Origin: an uncultured Eggerthellaceae bacterium
Lineage (GTDB): Bacteria > Actinomycetota > Coriobacteriia > Coriobacteriales > Eggerthellaceae
Direction of reading: 5' to 3'
Assembly: GCA_934617425.1 (NCBI GenBank)
Contig: CAKTUD010000001.1
Coordinates: 496,001-560,000, forward strand
DNA length: 64,000 nucleotides
Numbering within the stretch: position 1 is the stretch's first letter; each line of letters begins with the position of its first letter. Below, piece by piece: positions 51,898-60,818 of the stretch. The translations under genes were made by a program, and so were the position numbers. The notes under the pieces are model-generated. The model was not told the DNA's origin. It was given only the letters and a program-made list of their open reading frames with translations, and ran no database searches.

Positions 51898-51931
51898 CTG
51901 GTGCGCGGATGACGGACGATCTGCGCACCAG
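51898..51931 (+). repeat. Hairpin between phosphohydrolases B and C
   Basis: A 9-bp stem (CTGGTGCGC at 51898-51906 with GCGCACCAG at 51923-51931) extends further with mismatches; no T-run follows. It may modulate B-to-C read-through. Confidence 0.5.
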
Positions 51932-51964
51932 GTTAGTGCAAATCGTAAGAGGGAGGGTTCTAAT

Positions 51965-54070
51965 ATGCTTAGGTCTAAAGGCTTATCCGACAAGGTGTTG
52001 CTTCTGGGCATCGACGGCATGGATCCGAAGTTCACGCATCGCATGATTGCCGAGGGTCATATGCCCAACACGAAGAAGCTCATCGAGCGCGGTTCTGCTC
52101 GCGAAGACTTGATGCTTCTGGGCGGCATTCCTACCGTTACCCCGCCGATGTGGACCACGCTTGCAACGGGCGCGTATCCTATGACGCACGGTGTCGAGGA
52201 CTTCAACATCACCAAAAAAGGTGAGCTCGACATCAACTTCTGCGGCATCTTCTCTACCAGCGTCCATGCTGAGCCGCTGTGGAACATCACCGCTGAGGCC
52301 GGCAAGAAGACGCTTGTTTGGCACTGGCCGGGTGGCGCATGGCCTCCGTCAAGCGATTCTCCGAACCTGATGGTTGTCGACGGCACCTCTCCGGGAGCCC
52401 TTGGCTTTGGTTACGCTATGCGCGATATGGAAGGCGTCGTATTCGCCAGCGATAAGGTTAAGGAAACCAAGTTCCATTACAGCGCTGCTAACGATACCGA
52501 CGAGCTCGAGGGCGACGAGAAAATCAAGATGTACAAGAGCTCGCGCGTGAAGCCGAAGGAGACGCAGCCTTATTGGGATGATCTGATCAAAGAATTCCAA
52601 GAGGAAGTCGGCGATTTTCAAGGCTTCGTCGCCAATACCCCGGGCATGGCTTATCGTACCGAGGTTCTGCTTGGCAATCGTTCGCAGATGGACGACTTGC
52701 ACAAGTATCCCAAGAACATCACGATGTCCACCATCACCGAGCCCGAAGGCTGGGGCTTCGAAGTTCCCGAGGGCGCCAAGGAAATCACGTGGTTCAAGGT
52801 TTTGGGCCATATTCCCGCCCACTGCCTCATTCTGAAGAACGAGCAGGGCATTTACGACAAGCTTGCTATCTACAACAGCAAGGAAGTCGATCAACCCATG
52901 GTCGTCCTTGAGAAGGACGTCTACACCGCGAATGTTCCTGATGTAAGCCCCACGCGCGACGGATCGCTTGAGCATGTTGTTCGTAACATGCGCTTGCTCG
53001 ACCTTGCCGAGGACGGCTCGAAGCTGCGTCTGTGGTACTCCGCTGCATTTAGCGCGGACGACAAGCGTCCTTGGTATCCGCAGTGGATTTTCGACGAGTG
53101 CACCAAGAAGTTCGGTCCTCCGGTTCCGACGGGCATGATCTCCAACGACTACCGCATCATGAACGACTGCAACCTCGAGCAGTGGAAGCAGGCTGGCAAA
53201 TGGCAGGCCGATTGCCTGAACTACATGATCAAGGAGCATGGCGTCGAGGTCATCTTCTCGCACTTCCACATCGTCGACATGTCGGGCCATACCTACATGA
53301 ACGTCATGAAGGAGCGCTATGACAGCCGCTACACCGAGGAAGAGATCTATCAGTGCGCAATCGGCACGTACAAGGCTTGCGATGATTACATTGGCGAGTT
53401 CATGCATCTGCTCGATGAAGGCTGGACCATCCTGCTCTTCTCTGACCATGGCCTGCTCTCTCGTAAAGAAGATTTCGATCCGTTGATCGGCGACAACTAC
53501 GGCATCAACGCTGGCGTTATGTGCGAGCTTGGTTACACGGTCATGAAGAAGGATAAGTATCAGCAGGATACCGGCGATATCGACTGGGAGAAGACCAAGG
53601 CTATCCAGATGGGCGGCAACTCGATCTTCATCAACCTGAAGGGCCGCGACCGTCACGGTATCGTCGATCCCGAGGATAAGTACGAGTTGGAGGAGCAGAT
53701 CATCTCCGATTTGTACAGCTATCGCGATCCGTTCACCAACCATCGTGTTGTTGAATTCGCCTTCCACCAGAAGGACGCGAAGCTCCTTGGCTTGGGTGGC
53801 CAGTACACCGGTGCTGACATCGTCTTCTGCGTCAACGAGAATTACGTTTACGACCACGGCGAGTCGCTGTCCACGGCCGAAGGCTATCAGGACACCTCGA
53901 CCAGCCCGCTGTTCATCGCCGCTGGTGCTGGCATCAAGGAAGGCTTCGAGATGCAGCTGTATCCTCGCGAGGTCGATGTTGCTCCTACCGCTGCTGCGCT
54001 GTTGGGCGTCAAGTTCCCGGCTCAGTGCGAAGGCGCACCTGCTTACAGCATCTTCACCGACGATCTGTAA
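51965..54070 (+). CDS. AlkP-superfamily phosphohydrolase/phosphomutase, paralog C
   Basis: The 701-residue product shares the full layout with paralog D: an identical MLRSKGL start, Asp17 in LLLGIDGMD, Thr59 in PTVTPPMWTTLATG, Asp438 and His442 in HIVDMSGH, FSDHGLLSR and DHGESLSTAEGY. The ~230-residue insertion (about 160-395) has strand-rich pieces such as EITWFKVLGHIPAHCLILKN. It lacks a signal peptide. The ATG follows GAGGGAGGG. It probably forms a unit with B and possibly with the MFS gene downstream, though a terminator separates C from the latter. Confidence 0.85.
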   Translation: MLRSKGLSDKVLLLGIDGMDPKFTHRMIAEGHMPNTKKLIERGSAREDLMLLGGIPTVTPPMWTTLATGAYPMTHGVEDFNITKKGELDINFCGIFSTSVHAEPLWNITAEAGKKTLVWHWPGGAWPPSSDSPNLMVVDGTSPGALGFGYAMRDMEGVVFASDKVKETKFHYSAANDTDELEGDEKIKMYKSSRVKPKETQPYWDDLIKEFQEEVGDFQGFVANTPGMAYRTEVLLGNRSQMDDLHKYPKNITMSTITEPEGWGFEVPEGAKEITWFKVLGHIPAHCLILKNEQGIYDKLAIYNSKEVDQPMVVLEKDVYTANVPDVSPTRDGSLEHVVRNMRLLDLAEDGSKLRLWYSAAFSADDKRPWYPQWIFDECTKKFGPPVPTGMISNDYRIMNDCNLEQWKQAGKWQADCLNYMIKEHGVEVIFSHFHIVDMSGHTYMNVMKERYDSRYTEEEIYQCAIGTYKACDDYIGEFMHLLDEGWTILLFSDHGLLSRKEDFDPLIGDNYGINAGVMCELGYTVMKKDKYQQDTGDIDWEKTKAIQMGGNSIFINLKGRDRHGIVDPEDKYELEEQIISDLYSYRDPFTNHRVVEFAFHQKDAKLLGLGGQYTGADIVFCVNENYVYDHGESLSTAEGYQDTSTSPLFIAAGAGIKEGFEMQLYPREVDVAPTAAALLGVKFPAQCEGAPAYSIFTDDL

Positions 54071-54109
54071 GACGCGAAGCGCTTGCGTGAGCCTACTCGC
54101 GTAGCTTAT

Positions 54110-54141
54110 GGGCCGCATCGAGCATTCGATGCGGCCCTTTT
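54110..54141 (+). terminator. Terminator of phosphohydrolases B-C
   Basis: A perfect 12-bp stem (54110-54121 with 54126-54137) with a four-base loop is followed by TTTT. Confidence 0.88.
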
Positions 54142-54168
54142 CTATCCGATTTCGAAAGGAAGGTCGAT

Positions 54169-55632
54169 ATGGGTGCAGATGAATCCATGAAAGGGAAGTC
54201 GGCCAACTCCGATGAAAGTGCGAGAAAACGCCCCAACCCATTTTATGAGGCGCCCGCCGGCAAGAAAAAGATGACGCTGATCGGCATTTTCCTCACGGTG
54301 GCGGCAGCTACCTCTTTCTTGTCGGTGGTTTCCACTATTTTGCCCGTTGCCGCGCTGGAGATCGGCGGCACCGATATCTATGCGTTCACCTCGACGCTTA
54401 ATGCCGTGGGCAGCGCGGTTGCCATGCCTCTTTGGGGGTATATAGCCGCTCGCAGACCCGCTTCGAAACGCACGTTGTTCTGCGCATCGATGCTTGCGGG
54501 GATCGTATGCATATTCATCTTGGCTTCGGCGCAAAATATGTTCGTGGTTGTGGCTTCTGGCTTTTTCTACGGCACTATGTCGGCGGCCGTTTTCGTGCTC
54601 AGCTACACCATGGTACGCGACATGTATCCACCTAAGCAAGCGGGGCTTTATCTCGGCATCTGCGGTGCTATCATGGCCGCTGCGGGCATTGCGGGTCCCA
54701 TCATCACCGGTATTGCGATTCAAACCGTCGGGTGGCGCATTGCGTGTCATATCTTCTGGCCATTCATCGTAGTGGGCTGCGCCTTGGTCTTCTTTGGGAT
54801 GCGCGTCAATCCCAAAGAGGTCGAGTACTTGGCGTCGAAAGGCGGTAAGTTCGACCCAGTAAGCACAGTGTGCCTGGTTATTGCCCTTACAGCATTCGTG
54901 ACCGTTCTTTCGCTGGGTGCAAACTACGTGCCGTTCGGTAGCGCGCTTTCCAATCTCTTGATCGTTGTCGCGGTGGTGTTTGGTATTTTGACGGTGCTTG
55001 CCGTAAGGAAGAAAGGCGACGATGCTATCATCCCGATTTCTGCCGTCAGAGATCACGATACGCGCTGCTTTTTCTTCGCCAATGCTTTCACGAACTTCTC
55101 CAATTTGGCGGCGTATTTCTTCTTGCCTACTTATGCGCTCTACGCCATGGGATGCTCGGCAATCGAGGCTGCGCTTACTATTTCGGCATTCACGTTTCTT
55201 TCTATGTTCGTATCTCCGTTGTTCGGCAAGATAATCGGCGATACGGGAAACGCTCGGTTGGTGCTGGTCGTCGGTACGGTTATGCGTATTGTCGTCACCG
55301 TGCTGCTTATCGTGGTTATGGCGCCGGATATGAGCATTTGGCTTTTGTGCGGCGTTTGCCTGTTGGGCGGCATCGCAAGCGCTTCTTATGGTTCGGGTCT
55401 TTCGGCGGGTCCGCAGATTCAGCTGAAACCCGAGCTGCGCGTGCAGGGCAATTCCTTTATCCAGATGGGCCAGGCTTTCGGTAATTCGGTTGGCCTTGCG
55501 GTGTATACCATCGTCATGGCTACGTTCGGCGTGACGCAGGGCATGCAGATTGCGCTGACGATTTCGGCTGCGGCGGCAGTCGTCGCGCTCGTTTTCGTGA
55601 CGAGGCTCTCGAAAAGAGGGAGTGCGAGATAG
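54169..55632 (+). CDS. MFS transporter
   Basis: The 487-residue membrane protein has a ~40-residue polar N-terminus and about twelve to fourteen hydrophobic segments. The A-motif-like loop after segment 2 is GYIAARRPASKRT, and MVRDMYPPKQAGLYLGICGA is typical of drug/proton antiporter-type MFS proteins of the DHA2-like set. It may export a product or take up the substrate of the neighbouring hydrolases. GAAAGGAAGG lies upstream of the ATG. It lies between B-C and the TetR gene and is convergent with the latter. Confidence 0.85.
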   Translation: MGADESMKGKSANSDESARKRPNPFYEAPAGKKKMTLIGIFLTVAAATSFLSVVSTILPVAALEIGGTDIYAFTSTLNAVGSAVAMPLWGYIAARRPASKRTLFCASMLAGIVCIFILASAQNMFVVVASGFFYGTMSAAVFVLSYTMVRDMYPPKQAGLYLGICGAIMAAAGIAGPIITGIAIQTVGWRIACHIFWPFIVVGCALVFFGMRVNPKEVEYLASKGGKFDPVSTVCLVIALTAFVTVLSLGANYVPFGSALSNLLIVVAVVFGILTVLAVRKKGDDAIIPISAVRDHDTRCFFFANAFTNFSNLAAYFFLPTYALYAMGCSAIEAALTISAFTFLSMFVSPLFGKIIGDTGNARLVLVVGTVMRIVVTVLLIVVMAPDMSIWLLCGVCLLGGIASASYGSGLSAGPQIQLKPELRVQGNSFIQMGQAFGNSVGLAVYTIVMATFGVTQGMQIALTISAAAAVVALVFVTRLSKRGSAR

Positions 55633-55694
55633 GATGCGAAAGCAAAGCGATAGGTGTGCAGGTGCCCGACGGCGCGATTTCGCTTAGCGGAATT

Positions 55695-56288
55695 CTATCC
55701 GTCGATTTTGCGGGTCTCGTCGATATCTTCATGATATTTGGCGAGACCTCTTGTTATCAGGCAGTTGATGTCAAATAGAAGGTTCGTCATATCCTTGCGA
55801 TCGGTCTCGCAGCCATTTTTAACCAGGGTTTCCAGCAAATGGAATTGCCCGGCGCACAAATAGGCGCACAAGTATCGATCGTAGGTCGTTTTGCTCGGAT
55901 GCAGGGCGGTGTAGGATTGCTCGAAATAATGGCGGTAGCTCTCCTCGAACTTCTTTGCCACGCTGCCGAAGAAGAGCGTCTTCATTAGGTTGTTGTTTTC
56001 CAGCAGGTATTCGACCATTGACGCCGATGTGTCGTAAATAGCCTCTAGCTCATCAGAGGCCTCATATACGCTCGCATTTCCTCGATGCATTTCGAAGAAG
56101 TGACGAAAGACTTCCTCGAACACGTCGTTTAGAATCTCACGCTGCTCGAAGTAGTGGTAGTAATACGTGCTGCGTCCCACGTTCGCGCGGCGAACGATAT
56201 CCATGATCGAAATCTTCTCGAAGTCTTTTTCGGTTAAGAGCTCGATGAATGCGCACCTGATTTTCGTTTTAGCGTCTGCTTGGGTCAT
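55695..56288 (-). CDS. TetR-family transcription regulator
   Basis: The 197-residue product has an N-terminal TetR helix-turn-helix (IRCAFIELLTEKDFEKISIM, ANVGRSTYYYHYFEQ) and a long helical ligand domain. The ATG at 56288 has AGGA five bases upstream. It is divergent from phosphohydrolase D with a 202-base gap and convergent with the MFS gene, so it probably represses D and perhaps the MFS gene. Confidence 0.88.
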   Translation of the reverse strand: MTQADAKTKIRCAFIELLTEKDFEKISIMDIVRRANVGRSTYYYHYFEQREILNDVFEEVFRHFFEMHRGNASVYEASDELEAIYDTSASMVEYLLENNNLMKTLFFGSVAKKFEESYRHYFEQSYTALHPSKTTYDRYLCAYLCAGQFHLLETLVKNGCETDRKDMTNLLFDINCLITRGLAKYHEDIDETRKIDG

Positions 56289-56490
56289 GGGATCCTGTTT
56301 CGGGCGATCTTTTACTTTACCTTTTATGATAGCGTGCCAAGTCGCGTACCAATTCAACGGTATGGCTACCCTTTAGGGCAAATCGGCTGAAAGTGTTCGA
56401 ACAAAGCACGTCGATTTGCAGATATTATGTCCAGCTATTGCTCGATAAACTAGTCCTATCGCAATTCTTTGACGAGAGAAGGGAAGGGAC

Positions 56491-58593
56491 ATGCTTCGAT
56501 CAAAGGGACTAACCGATAAGGTGCTGCTTCTCGGTGTTGACGGCCTTGATCCGAAATTCACCCGCGTGATGGTGGACGAAGGTCATATGCCCAATACCAA
56601 GAAGCTTATCGAGCGCGGTTCTGCCCGCCACGACCTCAAGCTTCTTGGCGGTGTGCCCACCATCACCCCGCCGATGTGGACCACGCTCGCGACGGGCGCG
56701 TATCCCATGACGCATGGCGTGGAGGACTTCAACATCACGCGTAAAGGGGAGCTCGAAGTCAACTTCGCCGGCATCTACTCCACTAACGTCCACGCCGAGC
56801 CGTTGTGGAACGTTACGGCCGAGGCTGGAAAAAAGACGCTCGTTTGGCATTGGCCGGGCGGTGCATGGCCTCCGACCAGCGATTCTGAGAATCTTTACGT
56901 CGTCGATGGCACTTCTCCAGGCGCTTTGGGCTTCAATTATGCTACGCGCGACATGGAAGGCGTCATCTTTGCAAGCGAAAACGCCACCAAGACCAAGTTT
57001 TATTATGGCGCCGCGCAGCGCACCGATGAGCTGACGGGCGATGACAAAGAAGTCAAGCGCTATAAATCAGCTTTCGTTACCCCTCCCACGCATCAAGAAT
57101 ATTGGGATGAACTTTGGGAAGAATTCAAGCAGAGCGTCGGCAGCTTCAACGGCTATGAGCCAAATCAGATGATGGATATGCGTGTGAACGTTCTTATGAA
57201 CGACCGCGCGCAGATGGACGATTTGCATAAATATCCCGGCAACCTCACGCTTTCCCAGATCGTTGAGCCCGAAGGCTGGGCAAACGCGCCCGAAGGTGCC
57301 AAGGAATTCACCTGGTTCCAAGCCATGGGTCATCTTCCCAAGCCGTGCTTGATTCTGAAAAATGCTGACGGCGTCTACGATAGCATCGCCATTTACGCAT
57401 CCAAGGAGGCCGCCGAGCCTATCCGCGTTGTCAAGAAAGACGAGTTCGTTACCAACATTCCCGATATTATGCCGCTGCCTACCGGCCAGATCGAAAACGT
57501 CGTTCGCAACATGCGCATCCTTGAGATTGCAGAAGATGGTTCGAGCTTGCGCGTTTGGTACTCATCTGCGTTCTCGGCGGACGACAAGCGCGTTTGGTGG
57601 CCGAGTTGGATCTTCGATGAGTGCGTTGGCAAGTTCGGTCCTCCGGTTCCCACGGGAATGATTTCCAACGATTACAAGATCATGCGCGATTGCAACACTG
57701 CTCAGTGGCACGTAGCTGGCAAATGGCAGGCCGACTGCATCAACTACATGATCGAGGAAAAAGGCGTCGAGGTAGTGTTCAGCCACTACCACCTGGTCGA
57801 CCTTAGCGGACATACCTATATGAACGTGTTGAAGAACCGCTACGACAGCCGCTACACCGAGGATGAGATTTACCAGTTGGCTATTGGGACCTATGAGGCA
57901 TGCGACGAATATCTGGGCGAGTTCATGCACCTGCTTGACGAAGGCTGGACGATTTTCCTGTTCTCCGACCATGGCCTGGTTTGCCGTAGCGGCGAGTTCG
58001 ACCCGTTGATTGGCGACAACTACAACGTGAATGTGGGCGTGCTCAAGCACTTGGGCTACACCGTTATGAAGAAGGATATCTACGGTCATGATACCGCCGA
58101 TATCGATTGGGAGCATACGCGTGCCGTCCAGACGGGCTCCAATGCGATTTTCGTCAATCTGAAGGGGCGCGACCGCCATGGCATCGTCGATCCGGCCGAC
58201 AAGTGGGAACTCGAGGAGCAGATCATTTCCGACCTGTACAGCTATCGCGATCCGTTCACCAATCATCGCGTGGTTGCGCTGGCGCTGCACAAGAAGGATG
58301 CCGTGCTGCTGGGATTGGGCGGCGACTACACTTCGGGCGACATCGTGTTTTTTGTCGACGAAGCTTATGTCTACGATCATGGCGAGTCGCTTTCCACGGC
58401 TGAGGGCTATGCGAACACCTCTACCAGTCCGATATTCATCGCTGCTGGTCAAGGCGTGAAGGAAGGCTTCGAGATGAAGCTGTATCCGCGCGAGGTTGAT
58501 GTTGCACCTACCGCGGCGGCCTTGTTGGGCGTGCGCTTCCCCGCCGAGTGCGAGGGTGCTCCGGCGTACACGATTCTCACGGAGCAGTTATAA
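56491..58593 (+). CDS. AlkP-superfamily phosphohydrolase/phosphomutase, paralog D
   Basis: The 700-residue product is the closest relative of paralog C (same length to one residue, same starting motif MLRSKGL). It keeps Asp17 in LLLGVDGLD, Thr59 in PTITPPMWTTLATG, Asp437 and His441 in HLVDLSGH, FSDHGLVCR and DHGESLSTAEGY. No signal peptide or membrane segment is present. GGGAAGGGAC precedes the ATG. It stands alone, divergent from a TetR gene, and ends at a terminator. C and D likely have the same or similar substrates under different control. Confidence 0.85.
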   Translation: MLRSKGLTDKVLLLGVDGLDPKFTRVMVDEGHMPNTKKLIERGSARHDLKLLGGVPTITPPMWTTLATGAYPMTHGVEDFNITRKGELEVNFAGIYSTNVHAEPLWNVTAEAGKKTLVWHWPGGAWPPTSDSENLYVVDGTSPGALGFNYATRDMEGVIFASENATKTKFYYGAAQRTDELTGDDKEVKRYKSAFVTPPTHQEYWDELWEEFKQSVGSFNGYEPNQMMDMRVNVLMNDRAQMDDLHKYPGNLTLSQIVEPEGWANAPEGAKEFTWFQAMGHLPKPCLILKNADGVYDSIAIYASKEAAEPIRVVKKDEFVTNIPDIMPLPTGQIENVVRNMRILEIAEDGSSLRVWYSSAFSADDKRVWWPSWIFDECVGKFGPPVPTGMISNDYKIMRDCNTAQWHVAGKWQADCINYMIEEKGVEVVFSHYHLVDLSGHTYMNVLKNRYDSRYTEDEIYQLAIGTYEACDEYLGEFMHLLDEGWTIFLFSDHGLVCRSGEFDPLIGDNYNVNVGVLKHLGYTVMKKDIYGHDTADIDWEHTRAVQTGSNAIFVNLKGRDRHGIVDPADKWELEEQIISDLYSYRDPFTNHRVVALALHKKDAVLLGLGGDYTSGDIVFFVDEAYVYDHGESLSTAEGYANTSTSPIFIAAGQGVKEGFEMKLYPREVDVAPTAAALLGVRFPAECEGAPAYTILTEQL

Positions 58594-58678
58594 AACCGCA
58601 GGAAGGCTTTGCGTGCACGGGTAGCGCGTTTGTCAGCTCGATTTGGATGAGATGCTAAAACAAAAGCTTTTCGAATTT

Positions 58679-58727
58679 GGTTGCGGCTTGATGGGGTTCT
58701 TCCTCATCGAGCCGCAACCTTTTTATA
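58679..58727 (+). terminator. Terminator of phosphohydrolase D
   Basis: A 15-bp stem with one wobble pair (58679-58693 with 58705-58719) is followed by TTTTTAT. Confidence 0.85.
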
Positions 58728-58808
58728 ATGAAAACCAGCAGGGAGAATGCCGATGGGATGCGAAGCGCATAAATCGGCGTAGATTGCTTTAGGAAGATGA
58801 GGGTCCTT

Positions 58809-59555
58809 ATGGAAAAGCTTGAATTCGACGGGTTGCAGAATGCGCGCGATATTTCTTATGGAAACATTAAAGAGGGGCGGCTTATCCGTAGCGAAGCTCT
58901 GAGCGGCCTCTCTGATGCCGACGTGCAAAAACTGCAGAATATGAACCTAAAAGCCATCATCGATTTGCGTACTTCTGAGGAAGCGCAGATTCCCGACAGG
59001 GAGGTGCCCGGCGCAACGTACTACCACCTGCCCATTTTAAGCGGTAAGGCCCTGGGCGTTACGCGCGAAGAGGGAACTACAGAGGAAATCGCAAGGGGTG
59101 CCGCGGCCAACCAAGGCATTCCCGATATGTGCGATACCTATAAGCAGTTCGTTTCCGAGGATACGCGCGAGTCGTGGACGAAGATATTCGATCTCTTCGC
59201 CGACACCGAGGAAGGTGCGATTCTTTGGCATTGCACCGCCGGCAAGGATCGTTGCGGTTTGGTCGCGGCCGCAATCGAGCATTGCCTCGGCATTTCCGAT
59301 GAGCAGATAATGGGCGACTACATGCTCACCAACGAGCATCCGGTGATGCCCCCGCAATTGGCTGCCATCGAGCAGATGCTCCCCGAAAGCCAGAAACAGG
59401 CGTTCAAAGACCTGTTCATTGCCAAGGAGGACTACCTGAATTCTGCGCTTGACGCCATGAACGAAAACTACGGTAGCTTCGACGGATTCCTCGAGCGTGT
59501 CTGCGGCGTTGATGACGCAAAGAAGGAACGTATTCGCGAGAACTATCTCAAGTAG
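58809..59555 (+). CDS. Tyrosine/lipid-type protein phosphatase (PTP superfamily)
   Basis: The 248-residue product has the bacterial Y_phosphatase3 layout: LQNARDISYGNIKEGRLIRS at the start (N-x-R-D motif), IDLRTSEEA, and the P-loop HCTAGKDRCG with nucleophile Cys142 and Arg148. The Lys-Asp in the loop is typical of phosphoinositide-active members such as MptpB and LipA, so lipid or protein phosphotyrosine are both possible. The start at 58809 has GAGGG six bases upstream; the ATG 12 bases earlier is too close to its own site. No secretion signal is seen. Confidence 0.87.
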   Translation: MEKLEFDGLQNARDISYGNIKEGRLIRSEALSGLSDADVQKLQNMNLKAIIDLRTSEEAQIPDREVPGATYYHLPILSGKALGVTREEGTTEEIARGAAANQGIPDMCDTYKQFVSEDTRESWTKIFDLFADTEEGAILWHCTAGKDRCGLVAAAIEHCLGISDEQIMGDYMLTNEHPVMPPQLAAIEQMLPESQKQAFKDLFIAKEDYLNSALDAMNENYGSFDGFLERVCGVDDAKKERIRENYLK

Positions 59556-59575
59556 CCAAAAACCGAGCGGGGCTT

Positions 59576-59610
59576 GATCTTGGGCTGCGCGAACTGCGCA
59601 CCCCAAGATC
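59576..59610. terminator. Hairpin between the phosphatase and the histidine kinase
   Basis: Arms 59576-59590 and 59596-59610 pair over about 14 bp with one mismatch. There is no T-run on either side. It lies between convergent genes and may block read-through in both directions. Confidence 0.45.
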
Positions 59611-59672
59611 CTCCGTTAAGCAGCGATTATGTTGCGAGGGCCTGGTTCCGGAACTTCTCTGGGATTGGGCCC

Positions 59673-60818
59673 TCAGCGTTTGCGGGGGATGGTAATCGTG
59701 AAAGTCGATCCTTTGCCGAGTTCGCTCTCTACCATAATCGTCCCGTTATGCAAATCGACGATGCGCTTGCAAAGGGCTAGGCCCAGGCCGTTGCCTTCTT
59801 GCGTGTGCGAGGTGTCTCCTTGATAAAAGCGATCGAAGAGATGGACGCGCGTGCGTTCGTCCATGCCGCAGCCATCGTCGGAGATAGTGCATGCGATTTC
59901 GCGTTGGTCGGGATCGGTGAGCATCGTCCGTTCGATGAGATTCACGCGAACCTTGCCGCTGTCGGGCGAGAACTTGATTGCGTTTTCTAGGATGTTCGTC
60001 CAAAGCTGGCTCAGGTAGTCGGCATTCCCCATCACGACGCATTCGGCCAGCGTAAAGTCGATAGATACGTTCTTTGCGGCTGCCTTCACGCCGACCACGG
60101 CGATACTGCGCCTTAGCCCCTCGGTGACGTTGACGCTCTCGATGTTTTGCAAGATGGACGTCGATTCCATACGCGAAAGGCTCAGGATGTCCTCGGAGAG
60201 ATTGGAGAGGCGCTTCGATTCGTCGATAATGATGTCAAGATAGCAGCTGCGTTCTTCGGGCGTGAGATCGGGGTCGCGCAAAAGTTGGGCGAATCCACTG
60301 ATTGAGGCGATGGGCGTGCGAAATTCGTGTGAGAAGTCGCTGATGAAGTTCGAGCGCATTATCTCGGTGCCGGCAAGTTCTTCGGCGGCGGTGTTAAACG
60401 ATTTGGTGAACTGCCGTGCTTCGGCGATCTCGAATTTTTTGTTGGCCGGCATGCGCACCGAGAAATCGCCTTGCGCGAGTTCGCCCATGTACCAGGTCAT
60501 GCTGCGTAAAGGCCTCACGATGGTGCGCTCGATCGCCACGGAAACCGCGATGGCGATGAAAAGCGAGAGCAGCGCGATCATGCTCATGCTCGAGCGCGGC
60601 AAAACTAAAAAGGTTTCGTTTCTGACGGCGGAAAGCTCAAAGGGCTCGTCGCCTAAAAACGAAGCCGCTATCAGCACGATCATGATGAACGCCTCAAGAA
60701 CCAAGGTGAAAACGCCCACCATGATCATGCCGCGCACTTTTTTGGGGTAGGCGCTGCGTTTCGGCCCCGCGACGCCCGGGTTCGCGGGTATCGCCTGCTC
60801 GTAAGCGTGGTCGGTCAT
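59673..60818 (-). CDS. Sensor histidine kinase
   Basis: The 381-residue product has two membrane segments (about 31-53 and 77-98) enclosing only a ~25-residue external loop, a HAMP domain (about 99-150), a HisKA dimerisation helix with His164 in SDFSHEFRTPIASI, and a HATPase domain with N-box ENAIKFSPDSG, DDGCGM and GNGLGLALCK. The short external loop suggests sensing in or near the membrane. Its ATG directly follows the response regulator stop (TAGATG), so the two are coupled. The target genes cannot be read from context. Confidence 0.92.
   Translation of the reverse strand: MTDHAYEQAIPANPGVAGPKRSAYPKKVRGMIMVGVFTLVLEAFIMIVLIAASFLGDEPFELSAVRNETFLVLPRSSMSMIALLSLFIAIAVSVAIERTIVRPLRSMTWYMGELAQGDFSVRMPANKKFEIAEARQFTKSFNTAAEELAGTEIMRSNFISDFSHEFRTPIASISGFAQLLRDPDLTPEERSCYLDIIIDESKRLSNLSEDILSLSRMESTSILQNIESVNVTEGLRRSIAVVGVKAAAKNVSIDFTLAECVVMGNADYLSQLWTNILENAIKFSPDSGKVRVNLIERTMLTDPDQREIACTISDDGCGMDERTRVHLFDRFYQGDTSHTQEGNGLGLALCKRIVDLHNGTIMVESELGKGSTFTITIPRKR

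Noticed and set aside
52349..54241. 630-codon minus-strand frame over hydrolase C
   Set aside because: Antisense shadow, with equivalents under A, B and D, so it simply follows the codon pattern of the family.
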